Assembly (NCBI GenBank): GCA_034417075.1
Contig: DAOULU010000017.1
Coordinates: forward strand, 62,001-126,000
DNA from: WVZH01 sp034417075
Lineage (GTDB): Bacteria > Chloroflexota > Anaerolineae > Anaerolineales > E44-bin32
DNA: 64,000 nucleotides
Direction: 5' to 3'
In this document: positions 49,604 to 57,995 of the stretch, in pieces
Numbering within the stretch: the first letter of the stretch is position 1
Layout: the number at the start of each line of letters is the position of its first letter
Program-made: the position numbers and the translations under genes
Notes under the pieces: model-generated
What the model saw: the letters and a program-made list of their open reading frames with translations, nothing else
What the model was told of the DNA's origin: nothing
The model's database searches: none

Positions 49604-51145
49604 ATGGCACGGTTACACGAACACAAGGGGAAATCCCTACTCGCGGATTGCGGCATCAACGTCCCGCGAGGCGGTCCCGTAAAATCCGCAATTGAAGCCC
49701 AGGCGCTGACCGAGGAGATCAACAGTCCCGTCGTCGTTAAAGCGCAAGCGTGGGTCATCGGACGCGCCGGTATGGGCGCCATTCGCTTCGTCGATTCACC
49801 GCAAGCCGCCGCGGAAGCGGCCTCCGAGATCCTGGGCATGCAGATCAAGGGCTTCACCGTCGACACGGTGCTGGTCGAAGAAAAACTCGACGTCGCCCGC
49901 GAATTCTACGCCGGCGTGATCATCGACGACCTGTCCCAAGCTCCAATGATGATCTTCAGCAGCATCGGCGGCAGCGGCATCGAGCAAATCGCCCAGGAGC
50001 ATCCCGAATCGGTGTCGCGTATGAGTGTGGACATCCGCACCGGCTTGCTCGAACACCAGGCCCGCGACCTGGTCCGCAAGGCTGATATTCACGAGAAGCT
50101 GCAGCTTAAGCTCGGCGGGATGCTGGCCAAGCTATACGAAGTCGCGCGCAAATACGATGCGCGCGCGGCGGAAATCAATCCCATCATACTCACAAACGAG
50201 GGGAAGCTAATTGCTGCAGACTGCCGCATCACGGTCGACGACTACGCCGTGTACCGCCATCCTGATCTGGGCATCGAAATCGCTCGCGAATTTGACCGGC
50301 CGCCCACGGCGTTGGAACAAATCGCCTGGCAAGTGGAAAAGAACGATTACCGCGGAACGTTCTACTTCATCCAGCTCGAACAGGACTTCAGCAGCGGAGA
50401 CGGCGTGATCGGTTTCCACGGCGCCGGCGGTGGTGGCTCGATGATGAGCATGGATGCGGTGTTGAACCGCGGCTACAAACTGGCCAACTTCGTGGACACG
50501 AGCGGAAATCCCCCGGCTTCGAAGGTCTATCGTGCTGCATGGATCATCCTATCGCAGTCCGGGATCGACGGTTACTTTGCTTCAGGTTCCGGCGTCGCCT
50601 CACAAGAACAGTTCCACAGCGCACGCGGTCTGGTGAAAGCCTTCATGGAAGTTCCTCTCGAGGTTCCTGCCGTCATCCGTCTGGGTGGGAACGCCGAAGA
50701 AAGGGCCATCGCCATTCTGGAACGCGCCGAGGATTACATCCCCGCACCCATAGAGGGTTACGGGAAAGACGACACGCCGGAATTCTGCGCCCAGAGGCTG
50801 GACGAATTGATCCAGGAATCCGAACCTGCAGAAACGACATCCACTGCGTATAAACCTCCCAAAGCGAAGGAACCCTACCAATTCGAGACTGTAACGGGGG
50901 GCACGGTTACCTACGACCATGCTGCCTGTCGTGACTGCGAGAGCAAAATCTGCATCGAAACCTGCGTGCCCAAGATTCTCAAACTGGAAGACGGCGTCCC
51001 CGTGCTCAACATTTCGCTCGATGAAGCCAGGAAAGGCGGATGCAGCGAGTGCCTGGCCTGCGAGGTTGAATGTTTCTTCGAAGGCAACCGCGGCGGTTAT
51101 GTTTCTCTGCCCACTCCCGGGCTGGATGAGGTTTCTGATACGTGA
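49604..51145 (+). CDS. Citryl-CoA/succinyl-CoA synthetase-like beta subunit with C-terminal Fe-S domain
   Basis: 513 residues. Residues 1-225 are an ATP-grasp domain as in SucC and the large subunit of citryl-CoA synthetase (MARLHEHKGKSLLADCGINVPRG, VVVKAQAWVIGRAGMG, EINPIIL). A CoA-ligase flavodoxin-like domain follows (about 240-400, GFHGAGGGGSMMSMD, GNPPASKVYRAAWIILS, RLGGNAEERAIAIL). The last about 75 residues carry eight cysteines in ferredoxin spacing: C442-C445-C450-C454 and C480-C483-C486-C490, ending CFFEGNRGG. SucC is about 390 residues without this domain. With the two following genes it probably activates citrate to citryl-CoA or acts in reverse. AAAGG precedes ATG. Confidence 0.85.
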   Translation: MARLHEHKGKSLLADCGINVPRGGPVKSAIEAQALTEEINSPVVVKAQAWVIGRAGMGAIRFVDSPQAAAEAASEILGMQIKGFTVDTVLVEEKLDVAREFYAGVIIDDLSQAPMMIFSSIGGSGIEQIAQEHPESVSRMSVDIRTGLLEHQARDLVRKADIHEKLQLKLGGMLAKLYEVARKYDARAAEINPIILTNEGKLIAADCRITVDDYAVYRHPDLGIEIAREFDRPPTALEQIAWQVEKNDYRGTFYFIQLEQDFSSGDGVIGFHGAGGGGSMMSMDAVLNRGYKLANFVDTSGNPPASKVYRAAWIILSQSGIDGYFASGSGVASQEQFHSARGLVKAFMEVPLEVPAVIRLGGNAEERAIAILERAEDYIPAPIEGYGKDDTPEFCAQRLDELIQESEPAETTSTAYKPPKAKEPYQFETVTGGTVTYDHAACRDCESKICIETCVPKILKLEDGVPVLNISLDEARKGGCSECLACEVECFFEGNRGGYVSLPTPGLDEVSDT

Positions 51146-51176
51146 TGGCGCATTGCGTGTTAGATATGGAGCCAAT

Positions 51177-52088
51177 ATGGCCATATTGATTGACGAAACC
51201 AAACGCGTGCTGGTACAAGGCATAACGGGCCGCGAAGGACAAACCCGGGCGCGCTTAATGAAAGAATACGGAACGCAAGTCGTCGCCGGCGTGACACCCG
51301 GAAAGGGCGGCCAGGACGTCGAAGGCGTCCCGGTGTTCGATACCATCCAAGAAGCCTGGGAGAATGTCGGACCGATCGACGTCAGCGTCCTCTTCATCCC
51401 GGCGCCGTTGGTAAAGGGTGCCGCGCTGGAAGCGATCGACGCCGGTGTGAAACTACTCGTGATCGTTCCCGATCGCGTGCCGATCTACGACGTACTCGAG
51501 ATCGCCGAAGCCGCGCATCGCAAAGAGGCGCACTTCGTCGGGCCGAACACACTGGGCGTTCTTTCGCCAGGAAAGGCCGTGTTGGGCATGATCGGCGGCC
51601 GAGCGGCGTCGGCCAAGGCCTGGTTCATGCCGGGACCCGTGGGTATCTGCTCCCGCTCCGGCGGGATCACCTCCTCGATGGCCTACTACCTGGCGCAGGA
51701 AGGGATCGGCGCGACGACGCTGGTTCACGTGGGCGGCGACGTTGTCGTCGGCACACCACTTCCCGAAGTCGCTCTGCATTTCGAGAACGATCCACAAACG
51801 AAGGCCATCGTGATGTTCGGCGAGATCGGCGGCACCCAGGAAGAGCGTCTGGCCGATCTGATCGAAGCCGATGAAGTCACCAAGCCGATCGTCGCCTTCA
51901 TCGGCGGGAAAGCGGCGAAGAGCGGCACGCGTTTCAGCCACGCCGGTGCAATCATCGAAGGCGGGCGCGGCACGCACGAAGGCAAGGTTAAACGGCTGCG
52001 TGAAGTCGGCGTGCATGTCGTCGACGGCTTCGGCATGCTGCCACAGGAAACGAAATCCGTCCTGACCAAACATGGGATTATGAAATGA
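51177..52088 (+). CDS. Citryl-CoA/succinyl-CoA synthetase-like alpha subunit
   Basis: 303 residues. CoA-binding domain (MAILIDETKRVLVQGITGREGQTRARLMKEYGT; VVAGVTPGKGG) and ligase domain with the phospho-histidine loop RFSHAGAIIEGGRGT, close to SucD. GPNTLGVLSPGKAVLG and SRSGGITSSMAYYL are typical of SucD and the CcsB-type subunit. ATG 51177 has GGAG upstream; the longer frame runs antiphase through the previous gene. The stop overlaps the lyase ATG (ATGA), so synthetase and lyase are coupled. Confidence 0.88.
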   Translation: MAILIDETKRVLVQGITGREGQTRARLMKEYGTQVVAGVTPGKGGQDVEGVPVFDTIQEAWENVGPIDVSVLFIPAPLVKGAALEAIDAGVKLLVIVPDRVPIYDVLEIAEAAHRKEAHFVGPNTLGVLSPGKAVLGMIGGRAASAKAWFMPGPVGICSRSGGITSSMAYYLAQEGIGATTLVHVGGDVVVGTPLPEVALHFENDPQTKAIVMFGEIGGTQEERLADLIEADEVTKPIVAFIGGKAAKSGTRFSHAGAIIEGGRGTHEGKVKRLREVGVHVVDGFGMLPQETKSVLTKHGIMK

Positions 52089-52861
52089 GCGAAGATACCT
52101 GGAAAACTGCTATCACCCAAATCGAACCCAACGAGGTTCGCTTGCGCGGCTACCGCATCGACGAATTAATGGGGAATGTTACCTTTGCGCAGGCGATTTT
52201 CCTGGCCCTGACCGGCGAACTGCCGGCGCCGAACGTGGCAAAGCTGCTCGATGCTATGCTGGTATCGTCCATCGATCACGGGGCTACACCTCCCTCGGCT
52301 CTCGCTGCGCGCACCGCAACCTCGACCGGCGCCCCACTCAACGCAGCCATTGCTGCGGGCGTGCTCTCGATCAACCGTTTTCACGGCGCAGCGATTTACG
52401 ACTGCATGGGTGTTATCGAGGAAGGCATCCAAATGGCTGCGGATTCGAACGTGAGCATCGAAGAAGCCGCCGAGGATCTGGTAGGCCGTTACCGCCAGGA
52501 GAAGAAACGCATCGCCGGCCTAGGTCACCGCATCCACACCGACGATCCCAGGACGAAGAAATTGTTCGCCATTGCGCAAGAATTGAAGGTCGCCGGGGAC
52601 GGCGTGGCGATGATTATTGCCATTCAAGCTGCGTTATCGAAGGCCGGCAAAGACCTGCCCATTAACGTCGACGGTGCCATCGCAGCCCTGCTCGTCGACC
52701 TCCATATGCCGCACGAACTGGCCAACGCGTTCTTCATCATGGCGCGCGTTCCCGGTTTGGCGGCACACGTGCATGAGGAACAAACACGCGAGCGGCCGAT
52801 GCGTAAGATCGATCCCGTAAAGCACGAATACGACGGCCCCCCTGCCAGAAGCCTCGATTGA
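52085..52861 (+). CDS. Citryl-CoA lyase (citrate-synthase fold)
   Basis: 258 residues, much shorter than citrate synthase (about 380-430), matching the short citrate-synthase-like proteins known as citryl-CoA lyases. The catalytic region is present: IDHGATPPSALAARTATSTG, INRFHGAAIYDCMGVIEEG, and IAGLGHRIHTDDPRTKKL with the conserved His/Asp. Cleaves citryl-CoA to acetyl-CoA and oxaloacetate, or forms it. Translational coupling to the synthetase subunits supports a citryl-CoA pathway rather than a stand-alone citrate synthase. Confidence 0.88.
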   Translation: MSEDTWKTAITQIEPNEVRLRGYRIDELMGNVTFAQAIFLALTGELPAPNVAKLLDAMLVSSIDHGATPPSALAARTATSTGAPLNAAIAAGVLSINRFHGAAIYDCMGVIEEGIQMAADSNVSIEEAAEDLVGRYRQEKKRIAGLGHRIHTDDPRTKKLFAIAQELKVAGDGVAMIIAIQAALSKAGKDLPINVDGAIAALLVDLHMPHELANAFFIMARVPGLAAHVHEEQTRERPMRKIDPVKHEYDGPPARSLD

Positions 52862-52967
52862 AACGTCCGTGCGACATTCAACCCAACGCTTCGATGCCGC
52901 CAGATCTGGCGCGCCGTTTGACTGTGTTTGCGGTTAGTATATTAACAGTATCCATGAGGAAGAGAAG

Positions 52968-53507
52968 ATGTCCAAAGAATTGATCGAACTCATTCCCGAA
53001 TTTTCCGAGATCGAAGACGAAGAGCTTCGAAGAAAGGCGCTCGCCGTCTGGGAAGAGGCACTGAAAATCGGCGGGTGGAGTATCGACGATCTCAAACGCA
53101 TGCCCTACACGCTGCTCGTCGAAGGCGTCGAGATCAGCTTCCCGGAACACGTCAGCACGGTTTGCCGCCTGTGTATCGCCATGCAAGACGTGCTCGAAGA
53201 TGCGCATGGCGCGCGTTACGACATCGATCGTGACACGCTCATCGCCGGCGCGCTGCTGGCCGACGTGGGCAAGTTGATCGAGTTCCGTGAAGAAGACGGC
53301 GAATACAAATGGGCGAGCATGTACCAATATCTACGCCACCCCTTCACTGGCGTCGGACTGTGTTTCAAGCACGACATCCCCGAAGCGGTGATGCACGTCG
53401 TCGCCACGCACTCCTGGGAGGGCGACAAATTCGCCCGCCGGCCGGAGTCGATTATCTTTCACCATGCGGATTTCACGGATTTCGACCTGACCAAATCGAC
53501 CAAGTAG
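52968..53507 (+). CDS. HD-domain-like protein with degenerate HD pair
   Basis: 179 residues. The layout is that of small HD phosphohydrolases: EHVSTVCRLCIAMQDVLED (first His), IAGALLADVGKLIEF where HD is expected, HPFTGVGLCFKHDIPEAVMHVVATHSWEGD and IIFHHADF. The second metal His is replaced by Ala (LLADVGK for LLHDVGK) while the Asp remains, so metal binding may be weakened or altered. Located 106 bases after the lyase gene and 53 before the hydro-lyase gene, so probably in the same operon. Substrate unknown. Confidence 0.75.
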   Translation: MSKELIELIPEFSEIEDEELRRKALAVWEEALKIGGWSIDDLKRMPYTLLVEGVEISFPEHVSTVCRLCIAMQDVLEDAHGARYDIDRDTLIAGALLADVGKLIEFREEDGEYKWASMYQYLRHPFTGVGLCFKHDIPEAVMHVVATHSWEGDKFARRPESIIFHHADFTDFDLTKSTK

Positions 53508-53560
53508 ACCAGAAAGTACATTTCGACACGCATGACAATCCTGTGCAGGTAGGAGAAAAA

Positions 53561-54817
53561 ATGTCGCAGACATTCGCCGAGAAGGTATTAGCCAGGAAAG
53601 TCGGGGAAAAACATCTCTCCGCCGGACAAATCGTGGAGATCACACCGGATGTGGCTCTTTCCCACGACAACACGGCGCCCATCTACGGGATTTTCAAGAA
53701 GATGGGCGCGGAGCGAGTCTTCGATCCCGAGATGCACGCCATCTTCCTCGATCACGCCGCGCCCGCGCCGACGACCAAGCACGCAGAAAACCACCGCATC
53801 ATCCGCGAATTCGTTCGCGAGCAAGGCATCCCGCACTTCTACGAAGTCGGGCGTGGGATTTGCCACCAGGTGCTGGTCGAAGAGGGGCTGGCGCTTCCGG
53901 GAGAGATCGTGCTGGGATCGGATTCGCACACACCGCATGCAGGATCGATGGGCGCCTTTGGAGCCGGTATTGGCCGCAGCGAAATGGCTTCCATCTGGGC
54001 CATCGGCTCACTCTGGCTGCGCGTGCCGGAAAGCATCAAGATTGTCGTGCACGGCCGTCTCGTGGAAGGCGTTTCCGCCAAGGATCTCGCGTTGCACGTC
54101 ATCGGCGAGAACGGCGCCGACGCCGCGCTCTATCAGTCCGTCGAATGGCACGGCGAGGCGATCGCCGCCCTCGACATATCCCAGCGGGAGGTGCTCCCCA
54201 ACATGATGGCCGAGATGGGCGCCAAGAACAGCTACGTTCCCGCAGACGAGAAAACCTTCACCTATCTCGAAAATCGGGCGAAACGCGCCTACGAACCCAT
54301 TCGTCCGGATGACGATGCCAGGTACGCACGAATTCTCGAGTACGATGCGGCGCAGATTCAACCCATGATCGCCTGTCCGCACACCGTGGACAACGTCCAG
54401 CCGCTGTCCGAACTACGAGGCACGCATATCGACCAAGCCTTTTTAGGTACGTGCACCAACGGCAGGTTGGAAGATCTCGCCACGGCGGCGTCAATTCTCG
54501 AGGGAAAACGAATCGCCAGTGGCACACGAATGATCATAATCCCAGCCTCTTCTGAAGTCTATTTAGAGGCGCTCCAATCGGGATATATGGAAACGTTTGT
54601 ACGCGCCGGTGCGGTCATCGAAAGCCCCGGATGCGGACCTTGCATGGGTAATCACATGGGCGTGCCCGCCACCGACGAGGTGACAATCAGCAGTGCGAAC
54701 CGTAACTTCCGCGGACGCATGGGCACGAAAGAGAGCGAAATTTACCTCGCCAGTCCCGCCGTCGTCGCCGCTTCGGCGGTTGCAGGAGAAATTTCTCACC
54801 CGAAGGACATATCCTGA
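53561..54817 (+). CDS. Aconitase / 3-isopropylmalate dehydratase-type large subunit
   Basis: 418 residues, the LeuC/HacA (two-subunit) class of the aconitase superfamily. The [4Fe-4S] ligands are visible: Cys in FLGTCTNGRLEDL and the CxxC in SPGCGPCMGNHMG. Active-site histidines occur in ALSHDNTAPI and LGSDSHTPHAGSMGAFGAGIG. It starts MSQTFAEKVLARKVGEK, the family N-terminus, with AGGAG seven bases before ATG; the longer frame overlaps the HD gene. In this operon it most likely isomerises citrate and isocitrate, although isopropylmalate or homocitrate cannot be excluded from sequence alone. Confidence 0.9.
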   Translation: MSQTFAEKVLARKVGEKHLSAGQIVEITPDVALSHDNTAPIYGIFKKMGAERVFDPEMHAIFLDHAAPAPTTKHAENHRIIREFVREQGIPHFYEVGRGICHQVLVEEGLALPGEIVLGSDSHTPHAGSMGAFGAGIGRSEMASIWAIGSLWLRVPESIKIVVHGRLVEGVSAKDLALHVIGENGADAALYQSVEWHGEAIAALDISQREVLPNMMAEMGAKNSYVPADEKTFTYLENRAKRAYEPIRPDDDARYARILEYDAAQIQPMIACPHTVDNVQPLSELRGTHIDQAFLGTCTNGRLEDLATAASILEGKRIASGTRMIIIPASSEVYLEALQSGYMETFVRAGAVIESPGCGPCMGNHMGVPATDEVTISSANRNFRGRMGTKESEIYLASPAVVAASAVAGEISHPKDIS

Positions 54818-55356
54818 TGGCCAAAGACAACCTCATTCGCGGTCGAGTTTGGAAATACGGCGATGACGTCAACACCGACGTCATCTTTCCGGGCAAATAC
54901 ACCTACACGGTCAGCGATCCGAAGGAAATGCCGCAGTACGCCCTCGAAGATCTCGATCCCCGTTTTGTAAAAGACATGCGCCCCAACGACATCATAGTCG
55001 CTGGCACGAACTGGGGCTGCGGATCGTCGCGCGAACAAGCCGTCACCTGCTTGAAGGAAAGCGGACTCGGAGCGATCGTGGCGAAAAGCATCGCCCGGAT
55101 TTACTACCGCAACTGCATCAACGCCGCGCTGCCGGCTTTGATCTGTCCTGAAGCGGTCGACGCCATCGAAGACGGGGAAACCATCGAGATCGATCTCCAG
55201 GGCGGTATGTTGCGCTGCACGGGTGGAGAATTCAGCTTCCCGCCGCTACCGGAAACGGTGATGAAGATCTTCGACGCCGGCGGCCTGGTGCCATACACAC
55301 AGCAGCGACTCGAGCGGATGAAAACTCCGCCGCGATCGAACGAAACGGATTCGTAA
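54817..55356 (+). CDS. Aconitase / 3-isopropylmalate dehydratase-type small subunit
   Basis: 179 residues, the LeuD swivel domain: IRGRVWKYGDDVNTDVIFPGKY at the N-terminus, VAGTNWGCGSSREQA, the substrate-binding serine/arginine loop (GCGSSREQ), and IARIYYRNCINAALPALICPEA. ATG shares one base with the large-subunit stop (TGATG). Small size and the GRVWKYGDDVNTD start are seen in the archaeal-type IPMI/homoaconitase group that often shows broad specificity. Confidence 0.9.
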   Translation: MAKDNLIRGRVWKYGDDVNTDVIFPGKYTYTVSDPKEMPQYALEDLDPRFVKDMRPNDIIVAGTNWGCGSSREQAVTCLKESGLGAIVAKSIARIYYRNCINAALPALICPEAVDAIEDGETIEIDLQGGMLRCTGGEFSFPPLPETVMKIFDAGGLVPYTQQRLERMKTPPRSNETDS

Positions 55357-55402
55357 TCTAACGTTGATCGCTCAACGATCCTGAATGAAGGAGAACGATT
55401 GA

Positions 55403-56521
55403 ATGGCAAAATATCAAATTGCTTGGATGCCCGGAGACGGCATCGGCGTCGACGTGATGGACGCTGCCCGCATCGTGCTCGATGCGCTCGGCCTCGACGC
55501 GGAGTACGTTCCCGCCGACATCGGTTGGAAATTCTGGTGTACGGAGGGAGAAGCGCTTCCCGAGCGAACGGTTAAGATTTTACGCGACTGCACCTGTGGG
55601 CTGTTCGGCGCGATCACGTCCAAGCCTAAGGATGAAGCGGCCAAAGAACTCGCCCCAGAGCTGCAGGACAAGGGATTTTCCTACCGCAGCCCGATCGTGC
55701 ATCTGCGGCAGATCTTCGATCTGTATACCAACCTTCGGCCGTGCAAGGCGTTTCCGGGGAATCCGCTGAATTACCGCGATGACATCGATCTGGTCGTCTT
55801 CCGGGAAAACACGGAAGGCCTATACAGCGGCGTCGAATTCTACCCCGTACCGGATGAAGTCCGCAGCGCGCTTAACGCGTACAGCCCGGCGATGTCGCGT
55901 TTCGACGGCGTTCCCGGTGCCGAAATGGCCATAAGCCTGCGCGTGATCACCAAGAACGGCGCCACCCGAATCGTTCGCCAGGCTTTCGAATACGCACGCA
56001 AATTTGGCTATCCCACCGTCACCCTGGTCGAAAAACCCAACGTGCTGCGTGAAACCAGCGGCCTGATGACCCGCCAGGCTCGGGAAATCGCGGCAGAGTA
56101 CCCGGATATCGAACTCTGGGAGACCAACATCGACGCGCAGATGATGTGGCTGGTAAAAAACCCGACGGATTACGGCGTCTTGGTGACCTCGAACATGTTC
56201 GGCGACATCGTGTCCGACCTGGCTGCACAGTTGGTTGGCGGCCTGGGTTTCGCATCCAGTGGCAACATCGGTGACGGATTTGCTGTCTTCGAGCCCACGC
56301 ATGGATCGGCGCCGAAATATGCCGGTCAGCACAAGGTCAACCCCACGGCGATGCTGCTTGCGGTGAAATTGATGTTGGATTGGCTGGGCGAGAACGATCT
56401 AGCTGAAAGCCTGGAACAATCGATCCGCAAGGTGATCGCAGCCGGGGAAACCCGCACGTACGACCTGGGTGGATCCAGTTCGACGCTCGATGTTGCAAAC
56501 GCCGTCGTGGCGCAATTGTAG
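55403..56521 (+). CDS. Isocitrate/isopropylmalate dehydrogenase family protein
   Basis: 372 residues, NAD(P)-dependent beta-decarboxylating dehydrogenase. IAWMPGDGIGVDVMDAARIVLDAL at the N-terminus, VVFRENTEGLYSGVEFYP (phosphorylation-loop/substrate region), VTLVEKPNVLRETSG and TSNMFGDIVSDLAAQLVGGLGFASSGNIGDGFAVFEPTHGSAPKYAG, the nucleotide-binding end. Placement directly behind the hydro-lyase pair and near two 2-oxoacid oxidoreductases favours isocitrate to 2-oxoglutarate; homoisocitrate or isopropylmalate are alternatives. GGAG precedes ATG. Confidence 0.9.
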   Translation: MAKYQIAWMPGDGIGVDVMDAARIVLDALGLDAEYVPADIGWKFWCTEGEALPERTVKILRDCTCGLFGAITSKPKDEAAKELAPELQDKGFSYRSPIVHLRQIFDLYTNLRPCKAFPGNPLNYRDDIDLVVFRENTEGLYSGVEFYPVPDEVRSALNAYSPAMSRFDGVPGAEMAISLRVITKNGATRIVRQAFEYARKFGYPTVTLVEKPNVLRETSGLMTRQAREIAAEYPDIELWETNIDAQMMWLVKNPTDYGVLVTSNMFGDIVSDLAAQLVGGLGFASSGNIGDGFAVFEPTHGSAPKYAGQHKVNPTAMLLAVKLMLDWLGENDLAESLEQSIRKVIAAGETRTYDLGGSSSTLDVANAVVAQL

Positions 56522-56544
56522 AGACTTCCAGGAGACATAGAAAA

Positions 56545-57921
56545 ATGGATTCAATCAGCCGTGAAATGGCAGTATTCGCCCGAAATCTTACGTATGCGGA
56601 TATTCCCGAAAATGCGAAGCACGAAGCCAAGCGCTTCTTGCTGGACAGCGTAGGTTGTGCTCTTGCGGCTACACGAAATGAAGACATGCAGGCGATGCTG
56701 CGCTTCACGGAAAAACTCGGCGGTACGCCCGAAGCTACGGTGATCGGCAGCGGTCTACGCACAAACGCTTCCAACGCCGCCTTGATGAATTGTCTGCTCG
56801 CCCGGGCGATGGACTATAACGACATCTACTGGGAGCAGGACCCCAGCCACCCCTCCGACCTCATCGGCGCCGCGCTGGCCGCCGCGGAGGCAAACGGGAA
56901 AGATGGGTCAGAGATGCTGTCGGCCATCGTCCTGGCCTACGAGTTGGAAATGCGTTGGTGCCACGCCGCCCATCCCGGGGTTCGGGAGGTCGGCTGGCAT
57001 CACGCCACGCTGACGCAATTCGTAAGCCCGCTGGTGGCGGGCAAATTGTACGACCTCGATCTCGACCAACTCGTCGCCGCGGTCGGCATCAGCGGCAGTT
57101 CGCACTTCACCCTTGGCGGCGTCGTCGCCGGCCATCTGACGAACATGAAGAACACCGCCGATCCCCTGGCTTCGCAAGCCGGCGTCATCGCCGCGCTGAT
57201 GGCACGCGAAGGCTACGAGGGGCCGGTCGAAGTGATCGAAGGCAAAGAGGGGCTGATCGAGGTCATCTCCAACGTCGAATGGAAAACGGACGAGTTACTT
57301 AAAGGACTCGGCGAGGAATTCATCATCACCCGCTGTGGCTACAAAGCCTATCCCACCGAAGCCCTCACCCACCAACCGATATCCGCCGCCCTGCAGGCGC
57401 GCAGCGCGCTCGGCATCACCCACGATGAGGTGACGGAAATCCTGGTCGAGACGACAACGCGCGGCGCCGACATCCTCTCTGATCCGAGCAAATACAAACC
57501 CGAAACCAAAGAGACCGCCGATCACAGCTTACCCTACGTGATTGCCGCCGCGATCGTGGACGGCAACGTGCTGCCCGATTCCTTCAGCGACGAGAAATTG
57601 AAAGATCCCGCAATCCGGGCGACGCTGCCGAAAATACGGGTCGTTGCCGATCCAGAAATTGATGCGCTCTTTCCCGGCGTGAAACGTGCTCGTGTGACCA
57701 TCACCAGCAAAGACGGGCGCACCCACACCGCACAGACGGACTTCGCCAAAGGCGCTCCGGAGAATCCACTCAGTGATGAGGAAATCGTCGCCAAATTCCA
57801 TGCCAACGCACAAGGCGTCGTTAGCGATGATCGTTTGAATGAAATCGTCGAAGCGACCTGGAACATTGATCGCACAATGGACGTCGCAGCATTCATGACG
57901 CTGCTCATTTCGGATGTGTGA
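56545..57921 (+). CDS. MmgE/PrpD family protein
   Basis: 458 residues. Family start MDSISREMAVFARNLTYADIPENAKHEAKRFLLDSVGCALAA, then NAALMNCLLARAMDYNDIYWE...HPSDLIGAALAAAEANG, FTLGGVVAGHLTNMKNTADPLASQAGVIAALMAREGYEGP and KAYPTEALTHQPISAAL. Known members are 2-methylcitrate dehydratase, cis-aconitate decarboxylase and iminodisuccinate epimerase; the family acts on tricarboxylic acids without an Fe-S cluster. It is the last gene of the operon, 23 bases after the dehydrogenase gene, followed by a terminator. Reaction here is unresolved. Confidence 0.9.
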   Translation: MDSISREMAVFARNLTYADIPENAKHEAKRFLLDSVGCALAATRNEDMQAMLRFTEKLGGTPEATVIGSGLRTNASNAALMNCLLARAMDYNDIYWEQDPSHPSDLIGAALAAAEANGKDGSEMLSAIVLAYELEMRWCHAAHPGVREVGWHHATLTQFVSPLVAGKLYDLDLDQLVAAVGISGSSHFTLGGVVAGHLTNMKNTADPLASQAGVIAALMAREGYEGPVEVIEGKEGLIEVISNVEWKTDELLKGLGEEFIITRCGYKAYPTEALTHQPISAALQARSALGITHDEVTEILVETTTRGADILSDPSKYKPETKETADHSLPYVIAAAIVDGNVLPDSFSDEKLKDPAIRATLPKIRVVADPEIDALFPGVKRARVTITSKDGRTHTAQTDFAKGAPENPLSDEEIVAKFHANAQGVVSDDRLNEIVEATWNIDRTMDVAAFMTLLISDV

Positions 57922-57944
57922 ACTAGATAAACCTGGAGAATTAA

Positions 57945-57984
57945 AAACGTGGCAGCCCGGTATGCGTCTGCCACGTTTTGTGTT
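57945..57984. terminator. Terminator between the MmgE/PrpD gene and the membrane protein gene
   Basis: An 11-bp stem (AAACGTGGCAG with CTGCCACGTTT; arms 57945-57955 and 57968-57978) followed by TGTGTTT. It lies between convergent genes and can serve both. Confidence 0.75.
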
Positions 57985-57995
57985 TCCAGCGCTTG

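Noticed and set aside
52085..52861. Truncated citrate synthase pseudogene
   Set aside because: The frame is intact with the catalytic region, is coupled by ATGA overlap, and its length fits the short citryl-CoA lyase group.
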